Assembly: GCA_944391365.1 (NCBI GenBank)
Contig: CALXTH010000071.1
Location: 1-8,520, forward strand
Direction of reading: 5' to 3'
DNA: 8,520 nt
DNA from: an uncultured Alphaproteobacteria bacterium
Lineage (GTDB): Bacteria > Pseudomonadota > Alphaproteobacteria > RF32 > CAG-239
Shown: positions 1 through 6,141 of the stretch, piece by piece
How the letters are laid out: each line of letters begins with the position of its first letter
How positions within the stretch are numbered: position 1 is the stretch's first letter
The notes under the pieces: model-generated
What the model saw: the letters and a program-made list of their open reading frames with translations, nothing else
The model's database searches: none
What the model was told of the DNA's origin: nothing
Program-made: the position numbers and the translations under genes

Positions 1-411
1 AACGTTGTCGGAGTTAAAGCTGACGGAATGGACTTCTTTGTCGGGATGAAAGACTTGGGAACGATGACTTGGAAAAATGCAAACAGTTCTAGTCAGAATT
101 ATAATTTTTGCAATAATATCAATGGAATGCTTCCGAATAGAGACCAATTAAGCCAAATAAATGAAAATGATACGGCTATTAATGTTTCTCTTTCAGCACA
201 AGGAGGATCATCTTTAAAGAACGGGTACTATTGGTCTTCTACAAAATATGGCAGTGGTTATTATGCCATCAATTTACTTTCATCTGGTTATGTCGTTGGA
301 AGTACCGGTTCCGGGGATGTATATAATGTTCGGCCGGTGACGACGTGCGGACTTGAACCTGAAACACCTCAGAATGGACCGGTCGGGAATCTGTGCTACT
401 GCGACGGTAAA
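1..411 (+). repeat. Protein repeat unit 1 (partial at left edge)
   Basis: First visible copy of the DUF1566-like domain. VVGVK is encoded at 4-18, WSST at 232-243 and the VRPV arginine at 331-333. It ends in the linker with the CYCDG motif. The anchor-to-anchor period to unit 2 is 408 bp (136 codons). Confidence 0.75.
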
Positions 412-1200
412 GTCGTCGGAGTTAAAGCCGGAAATATGGCTTTCTTTGTTGGATTAAAAGATATAGAATACATGCATTGGAATGCAGCAGATAAAGAAAC
501 TAAGGACTATAGTTTTTGCAAAAATATGAAAGCAACTATGCCTGAGATAGATGAATTATATGCAATGTATATGAAAAAATCAACATTAAACCCTTTGCTG
601 TTAGAAGCTAAAGGGGACGAACTCATAGGAGGATATTGGTCTTCTACTGTTTATACAGGCTATACAAGCCACTATGTGCTTAGTATGACAGATGGTAATC
701 GTTTATGGTATGATGATGATATCTATTCATATAAAAGCCGGCCGGTGACGACGTGTCAGGAACCGCCGGAAGATGGACCGTTTGAGGATTTGTACTATTG
801 CAACGGCAAAGTCGTCGGTGTCAAAACCGGAAATATGGATTTCTATGTTGCCATGCAGGATTTAGGAAGTATGCCTTTCTTTTCAGCTACTAATGCTTGC
901 CGAAATTACAGTTTCTGCAGCAACCATCAAGGAACCTTACCAACAAAAGATCAGCTGCTTACCATGTATAACAATAAATCCTCATTAGAAACTTTACTGA
1001 TTTCTAATGGAGGGAAGAATTTCTCAAACGCTTCCTATTATTGGTCATCTACCTATGCCGACACCGGTCTTGGTGATCCTTACTACATTGTACATATACC
1101 TAGCGGTAATGTGTTAGCTGGTCCCAGCGGCTACGACGGTGTGGTAGGCAACAGCTACTACGGCAGTATCCACAATGTCCGTCCAATTCTAATTCCTTAA
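1..1200 (+). CDS. Tandem-repeat surface-type protein with three DUF1566/Lcl_C-like domains (5' end missing)
   Basis: The frame is open from the first base: the codons before the first ATG (position 28) encode NVVGVKADG, which aligns with the start of the later repeats. The gene therefore begins upstream and the ATG at 28 is not its start. About 399 residues are visible, ending in TAA at 1198-1200. They form three copies of a domain of about 135 residues, each running VVGVK-x-GNM-F-V, then an FC-x(n)-LP-x-x-DQL-like motif, then YWSST, then an R-P motif (VRPV/SRPV/VRPI). This order (LPT..EL, YWSST, VRPV) matches what is known of DUF1566, also called Lcl_C, a C-type-lectin-like fold found in bacterial surface adhesins. 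Copies are joined by Pro/Glu/Gly linkers with conserved cysteines (TTC, YYC), suggesting disulfides and export; no signal peptide is visible because the N-terminus is missing. It converges with der across a hairpin. Ligand and exact function are unknown; the family call is motif-based. Confidence 0.75.
   Translation, partial: NVVGVKADGMDFFVGMKDLGTMTWKNANSSSQNYNFCNNINGMLPNRDQLSQINENDTAINVSLSAQGGSSLKNGYYWSSTKYGSGYYAINLLSSGYVVGSTGSGDVYNVRPVTTCGLEPETPQNGPVGNLCYCDGKVVGVKAGNMAFFVGLKDIEYMHWNAADKETKDYSFCKNMKATMPEIDELYAMYMKKSTLNPLLLEAKGDELIGGYWSSTVYTGYTSHYVLSMTDGNRLWYDDDIYSYKSRPVTTCQEPPEDGPFEDLYYCNGKVVGVKTGNMDFYVAMQDLGSMPFFSATNACRNYSFCSNHQGTLPTKDQLLTMYNNKSSLETLLISNGGKNFSNASYYWSSTYADTGLGDPYYIVHIPSGNVLAGPSGYDGVVGNSYYGSIHNVRPILIP
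331..347 (+). repeat. 17-bp exact direct repeat at the repeat-unit border, copy 1
   Basis: CGGCCGGTGACGACGTG encodes the RPVTTC region at the end of unit 1. The same 17 bases recur at 739-755 at the end of unit 2. The exact identity, including third codon positions, contrasts with the strongly diverged sequence just before it. Confidence 0.85.
412..810 (+). repeat. Protein repeat unit 2
   Basis: Second copy, with VVGVK starting at 412, WSST at 637-648 and the SRPV arginine at 739-741. The period to unit 3 is 399 bp (133 codons). Its LP..EL position reads MPEIDEL. The stretch between WSST and RPV (WYDDDIYSY region) shares almost no residues with units 1 and 3, while the borders are nearly the same. 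Confidence 0.75.
739..755 (+). repeat. 17-bp exact direct repeat at the repeat-unit border, copy 2
   Basis: Second copy of the 17-mer at 331-347. Unit 3 replaces it with the diverged CGTCCAATTCT at 1180-1190, in keeping with its role as the last unit. Confidence 0.85.
811..1197 (+). repeat. Protein repeat unit 3 (C-terminal)
   Basis: Third copy, with VVGVK starting at 811, WSST at 1042-1053 and the VRPI arginine at 1180-1182. The WSST-to-RP distance is 138 bp, against 99 and 102 bp in units 1 and 2, so it carries an insert of about 12 residues rich in Gly, Tyr, Ser and Asn. It ends the protein at VRPILIP and lacks the TTC cysteine of the earlier units, but has an extra cysteine before YSFC (NAC). 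Confidence 0.75.
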
Positions 1201-1209
1201 AGGCTCTAA

Positions 1210-1237
1210 AATAAAGGAGGCGTCAGCCTCCTTTATT
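1210..1237. terminator. Hairpin between convergent genes, probable bidirectional terminator
   Basis: Left arm 1210-1221 (AATAAAGGAGGC) is perfectly complementary to right arm 1226-1237, with a 4-nt loop GTCA at 1222-1225. The stem has a GC-rich core and A/T-rich base. On the minus strand it is followed by a T-rich run (TTTATTTTAG); on the plus strand the descending arm itself supplies CTTTATT. It sits 10 bp after the repeat-protein stop and 29 bp beyond the end of der, so it can serve both genes. Confidence 0.85.
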
Positions 1238-1265
1238 CCAAACAAAAAAACTCAAATTTTCGAAC

Positions 1266-2669
1266 CTAATTCTTTCGGCTCTTTTTTACTTTTTCGGCAT
1301 AAGGATTCCCCGTCTTGCGCACCGTAATCCGGATAGGGATTCCTCTCATATCAAAAGTTTCTCTCAGACTGTTGGTCAGATAACGCAAATATGATTCCGG
1401 CAGCCCCTCGGGATTGCTTGAAAAAATATAAAATGCCGGCGGCCGGGTTTTGGCCTGCGTGATATAGCGCAGCTTAATCCGCCTTTTATTTTTTCCGAGC
1501 GGTGGTGGATTGTTATCCATCATATCCTGAAACCAGTTGTTCAGTGGTGCGGTCGGAATACGGATATTCCATCGGTCATAGACTTTAAAAACAGCCCGCA
1601 TCAGTTTGTCCAACCCTTCTTTTTTCAGAGCTGAAATCGTGACCGTCGGAACCCCTTCCGCCTGACTCAGTGATGTAGCCAACTTATAATTCAGTTTTTC
1701 CAGAGCCTCCTGACGATTCGCAATATCCCATTTATTGACTGCAATCACCAATGCCCGCCCCTCATCCAGAATTTCCCGGGCAATGGTCAGGTCTTGTTTA
1801 TCCAAAACAGCGTCGGCATCCAAAACCAAGATCGCAACCTGAGCCATAAACGCTGCATGCCTGGTACTTGCGGCAGACATTTTTTCCAGTGATGACTCAA
1901 TTCGGGACTGCCGGCGTAATCCTGCCGTATCAACCAAATTGATTTTCCGTCCTTCCCATGCCCATTCTGTCGTAATCGCATCCCGCGTCACACCGGCTTC
2001 CGGCCCGGTCAGCATTCTTTCATCATTCAGCAGCGCATTAACCAACGTGGATTTTCCGACATTGGGGCGTCCGACAATGGCCAGCTGTATCGGCCGCTTT
2101 TTATACGCTTCATCATCCGGAAAATCAGCCTCCTGTTCCGATTCCGAAATTTCGGCCGGAGCGACAGCCTCTGCCTCCGGCTCAAATTCTTTGAGCGCAT
2201 CATACAAATCTTCAAGCCCGAGTCCGTGTTCTGCTGAAAAAGGAATAGGCTGGCCGAGTCCGAGCTTATAAGCCTCATGAATACTATCTTCCTGAAGCTT
2301 GCCTTCACATTTGTTTGCCAACAAAATCACCGGCTTACCGCTGGCTCTGACCAGTCCGGCCAGGTGTTCGTCATAAGGGTGCAGACCTTCCCGCGCATCA
2401 AACAAAAAAAGACAAACATCAGCCTCTTTAATCGCCCGTTCTGTCTGTTTCCACATCCGTTGTTCAAGATGATCCCCTTTTGATAACTCATATCCGGCGG
2501 TATCCACGATTTTGAGCTTCAAATCCCGGAGTTTTGCATCTGTTTCTTTCCTGTCGCGGGTAACCCCCGGCACATCATGAACAATCGCGGCCTTTCTTCC
2601 GGCCAGCCGGTTGAACAAAGTTGATTTCCCGACATTCGGTCTGCCGATAATCGCAGTTTTTATTGTCAT
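1266..2669 (-). CDS. der: Ribosome biogenesis GTPase Der (EngA)
   Basis: Der is an essential tandem-GTPase that binds the 50S ribosomal subunit and assists its assembly in the cytoplasm. The 467-residue frame is the normal length. Visible motifs: first G domain with GRPNVGKST (9-17), PGVTRDR (34-40), DTAG (56-59) and NKCE (119-122); an acidic linker (about 161-189); second G domain with GRPNVGKST (200-208), DTAG (247-250) and NKWD (312-315); and a basic KH-like C-terminal domain (about 370-467) ending KKSRKN. In the first domain the usual NKxD has Glu in place of Asp, which I recall as common in alphaproteobacterial Der. The ATG at 2669 gives the conserved MTIKTAIIGRPN start; its Shine-Dalgarno sequence is weak (GAGAAAGAG). 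It lies 21 bp after bamB and is probably the last gene of the operon. Confidence 0.97.
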   Translation of the reverse strand: MTIKTAIIGRPNVGKSTLFNRLAGRKAAIVHDVPGVTRDRKETDAKLRDLKLKIVDTAGYELSKGDHLEQRMWKQTERAIKEADVCLFLFDAREGLHPYDEHLAGLVRASGKPVILLANKCEGKLQEDSIHEAYKLGLGQPIPFSAEHGLGLEDLYDALKEFEPEAEAVAPAEISESEQEADFPDDEAYKKRPIQLAIVGRPNVGKSTLVNALLNDERMLTGPEAGVTRDAITTEWAWEGRKINLVDTAGLRRQSRIESSLEKMSAASTRHAAFMAQVAILVLDADAVLDKQDLTIAREILDEGRALVIAVNKWDIANRQEALEKLNYKLATSLSQAEGVPTVTISALKKEGLDKLMRAVFKVYDRWNIRIPTAPLNNWFQDMMDNNPPPLGKNKRRIKLRYITQAKTRPPAFYIFSSNPEGLPESYLRYLTNSLRETFDMRGIPIRITVRKTGNPYAEKVKKSRKN

Positions 2670-2690
2670 TTTGGCTCTTTCTCTAAATCC

Positions 2691-4022
2691 TTATTTATAT
2701 GCAATCAACTCGGCATCATTTGTCGTAAACAAAACCGTTCCGTAAGCAACCACCGGCGGCAGGCTGACCCCGTCGTCCAAGTCGATAAAGCCCAGAATCT
2801 TCCCACTGTACGGTGAAACGGCAAAAGCATAACCTTTGGAAGTTGCAACAATCAGACGGTGCCCGGTCAAAACCGGCCCGGTAACGTATGTGCCACTGAT
2901 ATCTTCCATATCTTTACCCAGCGGGATTTTTGTCGACCAGATAATTTTCCCCGAAGACTTCTCCATAGCCAGCAGTTCGGCATTGTTGGTCAGAACATAA
3001 ATCGTTTTCCCCGCAATCCAGGGCTGGTTTGTTCCGCTGACTTCTCTTTCCCACAACGGCATACCTGTTCTCAGGTCTATTGCCATCATAATATAATTGT
3101 TGCCGACGGCATAAACAACCCCGTCATCAATAACCGGATTCGCTTTAATGGCATTGATTGATGACAACGAGTTCAACCGCTTGCGGGAAACCATCAGAAC
3201 CGACCACAATGGCGTCCCCGTGCTGGCTTTGATTGCCCGGAGTTCGCCGTTTGAAAAGGCGGCGATAACCGTATCCAGATTTTCATCATAAGCCGGGCTG
3301 GCGCCGCCGATTAAGGTTGTCACTTCCTGAACCGAACGATATTCCCAAAGCTTGTTGCCGTTGTTGGCATCCAAAGCAATCAGAGAATTGTCGATTGTCT
3401 GTACGAAAACATATTTATCGCTGACCGTCGGAGCAATCCGGATCGGCATTTCACAGTCATAACGCCACAATTTCTTTCCGGTAATCATATCCAGAGCAAA
3501 AACAGCGCCAAAACCGGTTGTCGCAAAAACCTTTTTGCCGTTAGCCGCCAAACCAGCCCCTTTGAGTGAAGACGACATATCCGACTTGTTCAGCGGTTTC
3601 AGCCGGCTCTCCCAGATTCGCTCCCCGTTATCCATACGATAAGCCGAAACCACGGCATCCGCATCAATGGCAAAAGCAACTTTGTGTTTGATAATCGGTG
3701 AGGCAATCAGAAAATCTCGCCGCGAACTTCCTTCGCCGAAACTGCTGCTCCAAATTTCCTGAATAACATCGGCACTTTCAGGGTGCTCCATAACATGCAG
3801 GGCATTGCCTCCGTTCTGTTCCCAGGCAATATTTGTTGCTGGAGCCGGCAGAGATATCCGGACACTTCCCGGTTCAAAATCAGGCTGTAAAATACTTTCA
3901 CCTTCCAAAACCGAGATTCTGTCCCCCTCAATAACCAGATGGTCGTCCGAAAACATACCGCACCCCGCGGCCGACAGGCAACACAGACCGATTGTCAAAG
4001 TTTTCAAAGTTGTTTTCAACAT
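2691..4022 (-). CDS. bamB: Outer membrane protein assembly factor BamB (PQQ-like beta-propeller lipoprotein)
   Basis: BamB is the beta-propeller lipoprotein of the BAM complex, which folds beta-barrel proteins into the outer membrane from the periplasmic side. The 443-residue product starts with a lipoprotein signal peptide (MLKTTLKTLTIGLCC) and a lipobox ending SAAGC, so the lipidated cysteine would be Cys21. Propeller blades show the family's A-x-D/x-x-x-x-G-x-x-x-W pattern: GERIW (133-137), GKKLW (182-186), GNKLW (222-226), GTPLW (269-273), GMPLW (320-324), GKIIW (358-362) and a degenerate GKILG (407-411). The segment from 420 to the C-terminus, ending LIAYK, probably closes the ring. The ATG at 4022 has a good GGAG seven bases upstream. 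It is somewhat longer than the E. coli protein, mainly in the region before the first blade. It lies between the TPR gene and der, the classic bamB-der neighbourhood. Confidence 0.95.
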   Translation of the reverse strand: MLKTTLKTLTIGLCCLSAAGCGMFSDDHLVIEGDRISVLEGESILQPDFEPGSVRISLPAPATNIAWEQNGGNALHVMEHPESADVIQEIWSSSFGEGSSRRDFLIASPIIKHKVAFAIDADAVVSAYRMDNGERIWESRLKPLNKSDMSSSLKGAGLAANGKKVFATTGFGAVFALDMITGKKLWRYDCEMPIRIAPTVSDKYVFVQTIDNSLIALDANNGNKLWEYRSVQEVTTLIGGASPAYDENLDTVIAAFSNGELRAIKASTGTPLWSVLMVSRKRLNSLSSINAIKANPVIDDGVVYAVGNNYIMMAIDLRTGMPLWEREVSGTNQPWIAGKTIYVLTNNAELLAMEKSSGKIIWSTKIPLGKDMEDISGTYVTGPVLTGHRLIVATSKGYAFAVSPYSGKILGFIDLDDGVSLPPVVAYGTVLFTTNDAELIAYK

Positions 4023-4028
4023 CTTTTT

Positions 4029-4032
4029 CTCC
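4029..4032 (-). promoter_or_regulatory. Ribosome binding site of bamB
   Basis: GGAG on the minus strand, separated from the bamB ATG by GAAAAAG-type sequence of about six bases. It lies in the 24-bp gap after the TPR gene and supports the ATG at 4022, which also gives a proper lipoprotein signal peptide. Confidence 0.6.
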
Positions 4033-4046
4033 GCAGATTTGGTTCT

Positions 4047-4733
4047 TTATTCAGTATCGGATTCGTTCAAAACAGCCAGCATATTCTGTGCACGCAGTTT
4101 CAGACTTTCCGGAAGGCTCTGCGCCGATAGAATATCTGTATAAATTTCTTTAGCTCCGTCGGTATCTTTTTCCCGGATAGCCAGCATGGCTTTCAGCTCT
4201 TTTGCCGTATTGACAAAACTTCCGCCTTTGGCAATCAGCGGGTCAAGCAGGGCATTAATCTCATCGGCCGGAGCATTGTCAAGCTTATAAGACACAAGTT
4301 TGATGATGGCCGCGTCCCGCAACTTGTCATTGGCTTCCGGATCATCAATATAATCCTGCAAAGCCTGACAGCCTTCCTCAATTTTGTTCTGTGTCAGCAG
4401 AATATTGGCAATCTGCATCTTGGCAAAATCGCGGTAAATCCCGTCATTGTTCTCCGCCATATCTTTGAAAATGGCAATACTTCCGTCATAATCGCCCTGA
4501 ATTTGCAGATTATACGCCTGAGTATATGTATTGGCCCATGACTGGGCTTTTTTGTTTTGCCAGGCAATAATACTCTCATAGCTGACGGCACAAGCCAGTG
4601 CCGCCACAACGATAATCAGAGCGGCAAGGCCGTATTTCTTCCAAAAATTCAACATTTTTTCGTTTTTCAGCTCATTGTTGATTTCCTCAAACAGAATATC
4701 ATCGGCCGCTGCCTCAATTTTTTCTTTTTTCAT
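4047..4733 (-). CDS. YfgM-like membrane-anchored tetratricopeptide-repeat protein
   Basis: Predicted bitopic inner-membrane protein of 228 residues: a short charged cytoplasmic N-terminus (MKKEKIEAAADD...), one membrane helix at about 35-52 (GLAALIIVVAALACAVSY) and a periplasmic helical region (about 65-228) with TPR-like spacing, for example GDYDGSIAIFKDMAE, NKIEEGCQALQDYI and KDTDGAKEIYTDIL. This layout and its position just before bamB-der match YfgM, the ancillary SecYEG/periplasmic-chaperone protein (E. coli yfgM-bamB-der). The frame also allows a TTG start at 4757, but I prefer the ATG at 4733: it has AAGG eight bases upstream and gives the MKKEK start. Sequence similarity to E. coli YfgM is not obvious by eye, so the call rests on architecture and synteny. 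It is the first gene of the operon. Confidence 0.82.
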   Translation of the reverse strand: MKKEKIEAAADDILFEEINNELKNEKMLNFWKKYGLAALIIVVAALACAVSYESIIAWQNKKAQSWANTYTQAYNLQIQGDYDGSIAIFKDMAENNDGIYRDFAKMQIANILLTQNKIEEGCQALQDYIDDPEANDKLRDAAIIKLVSYKLDNAPADEINALLDPLIAKGGSFVNTAKELKAMLAIREKDTDGAKEIYTDILSAQSLPESLKLRAQNMLAVLNESDTE

Positions 4734-4741
4734 CGTTCCAA

Positions 4742-4745
4742 CCTT
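4742..4745 (-). promoter_or_regulatory. Ribosome binding site deciding the TPR-gene start
   Basis: AAGG on the minus strand with an 8-base spacer to the ATG at 4733. It lies inside the reading frame that would follow from the upstream TTG (4757), which itself has no good Shine-Dalgarno sequence. This favours the ATG. Confidence 0.5.
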
Positions 4746-4767
4746 ATTGTAAAACAAAATTTATTTC

Positions 4768-4796
4768 TTTATACCCGATGTTCCTTATTAATCCAA
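4768..4796 (-). promoter_or_regulatory. Candidate sigma70-type promoter for the TPR gene-bamB-der operon
   Basis: On the minus strand, TTGGAT (4796-4791) and TATAAA (4773-4768) are separated by exactly 17 bp, in the 91-bp gap between the membrane-protein gene and the TPR gene. The -10 box matches the consensus at 5 of 6 positions; the -35 box matches only the first three. Transcription would start about 25-30 bp upstream of the ATG at 4733. No terminator hairpin was seen in this gap, so read-through from the membrane-protein gene is possible. Confidence 0.45.
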
Positions 4797-4824
4797 GCAC
4801 TATTTTAAGAGACTACCAGATTTC

Positions 4825-5979
4825 TTATTTTATCAGATCGTTAACCAGATAGTTTTTAACCCAGAGCAAATCTTTCGGCGGCATTTTTTTCCCGAAAATA
4901 ATATTTTTATTTTCCGAATACAGCGCCAGATAATACCGACCTGTTGCCGGATTCTGCATCACTTCAATATCTTCGATTTCAAGTTTGTTGATTTCGCCTT
5001 TTTTACGACTTTTCAGCGGAAACTTGTGAACAATGACGAACTTGTATTTTTTGATGACAATCTTGTCCCGCCTGAACAACAGAAAAATCAACAAAACGAT
5101 AACCGCCGCTGCGCCCCAGAATAAAAAGCCGCATTGTCCGCTCACTCCTGTCAAAATCATTACTCCGGCCAGACAGACAATAATTCCCCACGCAATCAGA
5201 TTATAGGCATCCCAGCGGATTTTTGCGGATTTAATCACCTTTTTATCACTTTTGCGTACCAGAAAAACAGATTTTGGCAACGGTTCGTTAAAATCATACG
5301 GACTGCTGATTTTTCCTTCCTGATGCAGGGTGATGATTGATTTATCCAAATCTTCAGCCTCTCTTCTGACGATTCCCTCATTCGTAATCATCAGAGCCGG
5401 CAGGCCGAGTTTTTTGGCATAATATTTCCATTTTTTGCGAATGTTTTTACCCGACATGGAAATATACAACGGAACCGTCTTAGCCTGATTTTTGTGCAGA
5501 GCTTCAATAATATAACGATTGCGGGTCAGAATACCGAATTGAAAAAATTCGATTCTCAGTAAAACCCCGTCATATTTTTTAATCAAATCGCGATAGGTTG
5601 TTTTATGCCCGTTTCTTTTCCGGTTGATAATCGTAAAAGACTTTCCGTCACAAAAAATCTTTTTATAACGCAGATAACCGCCGACCGAGGCAAAAATAAT
5701 CCAAAACCCGATGATAATAATGACGGCATCAAAAAAGAAAGGGTGAATCAGCGGCTGATAATCCGAAGTCTCAAACGCCGGAAAAGAATTTTCAAAAGTA
5801 TCTCCGGCCAAAGATAAATAAGCGTCATAGCCGCCCAGCAAAATCAGCACCAGAGCACAAAATATGCCGGCATACATAACATAAAACGGCATCCTGTCCG
5901 AGGCTTTGGCCGGCAGGTTATCCAGATTAAGCACAAATTTATGACTGAAATGCTCCGCGGTTTTAATCTTCTTTGCCAT
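4825..5979 (-). CDS. Unrecognised four-helix membrane protein, apparent internal duplication
   Basis: I do not recognise this 384-residue protein. From the ATG at 5979 it has a basic N-terminus (MAKKIKTAEHF), then membrane helices at about 33-57 (IFCALVLILLGGY) and 83-102 (FFFDAVIIIIGFWIIFASVGG). A basic soluble region follows (about 105-255), then two more helices (about 259-278 and 284-303) and a second soluble region (about 306-384). Both soluble parts follow a helix pair directly and look alike: short beta-strand-like pieces, a D-x-x-x aromatic/basic stretch, RYIIEAL versus RYYLALY, and a terminal amphipathic helix (KKWKYYAKKL versus LLWVKNYLV). This resembles membrane proteins with bacterial PH-like domains, but that is inference. 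A TTG start at 6021 is possible; the ATG is preferred because AAGGA lies seven bases upstream. It is divergent from the diguanylate cyclase gene. No enzyme motif seen. Confidence 0.8.
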   Translation of the reverse strand: MAKKIKTAEHFSHKFVLNLDNLPAKASDRMPFYVMYAGIFCALVLILLGGYDAYLSLAGDTFENSFPAFETSDYQPLIHPFFFDAVIIIIGFWIIFASVGGYLRYKKIFCDGKSFTIINRKRNGHKTTYRDLIKKYDGVLLRIEFFQFGILTRNRYIIEALHKNQAKTVPLYISMSGKNIRKKWKYYAKKLGLPALMITNEGIVRREAEDLDKSIITLHQEGKISSPYDFNEPLPKSVFLVRKSDKKVIKSAKIRWDAYNLIAWGIIVCLAGVMILTGVSGQCGFLFWGAAAVIVLLIFLLFRRDKIVIKKYKFVIVHKFPLKSRKKGEINKLEIEDIEVMQNPATGRYYLALYSENKNIIFGKKMPPKDLLWVKNYLVNDLIK

Positions 5980-5986
5980 ATTGCTG

Positions 5987-5991
5987 TCCTT
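5987..5991 (-). promoter_or_regulatory. Ribosome binding site deciding the membrane-protein start
   Basis: AAGGA on the minus strand with a 7-base spacer to the ATG at 5979. It lies within the extension that a TTG start at 6021 would add, so the shorter protein is favoured. Confidence 0.6.
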
Positions 5992-6126
5992 ATAAAAATT
6001 CACCTGATTGATTTTATACAATAAAACGTTAAAAAAATCATCTATTATTTTTATAAAAAAACATCGGACTTTTTAAGGTATTTTAACCAACATCCCCTAA
6101 ACTCGAAACGTGTGCAGAATATTTTT

Positions 6127-6131
6127 GAGGA
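6127..6131 (+). promoter_or_regulatory. Ribosome binding site deciding the diguanylate cyclase start
   Basis: GAGGA lies upstream of the ATG at 6142, with about 10 bases between. The spacer is a little long, but the in-frame GTG at 6112 has no purine-rich motif in front of it, and starting at the ATG places the first membrane helix close to the N-terminus. Confidence 0.5.
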
Positions 6132-6141
6132 TAAAAACAGA

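Noticed and set aside
28..30. ATG at 28 as the start of the repeat protein
   Set aside because: The nine codons before it are in frame and continue the repeat consensus (VVGVKADG), with no Shine-Dalgarno sequence; the gene enters the window from the left.
1210..1237. Hairpin just after the repeat gene as a DGR-type cruciform next to a variable region
   Set aside because: The loop is GTCA/TGAC, not the GRNA type, the stem is long with A/T flanks, and it sits between convergent genes; a terminator explains it better.
1939..2308. Plus- and minus-strand open frames overlapping der
   Set aside because: They lie in other frames across the conserved Der GTPase region and show no family motif or ribosome binding site.
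6048..6059. Perfect 12-bp palindrome TTTTTATAAAAA in the divergent intergenic region as an operator
   Set aside because: It is made only of A and T in a very AT-rich stretch, so it is expected by chance; no second copy or clear promoter geometry was found around it.
5980..6141. Promoters for the divergent membrane-protein and diguanylate cyclase genes
   Set aside because: Several TATAAA-like boxes occur (for example at 6013-6018, minus strand), but none has a convincing -35 box at 16-18 bp, so no specific site is claimed.
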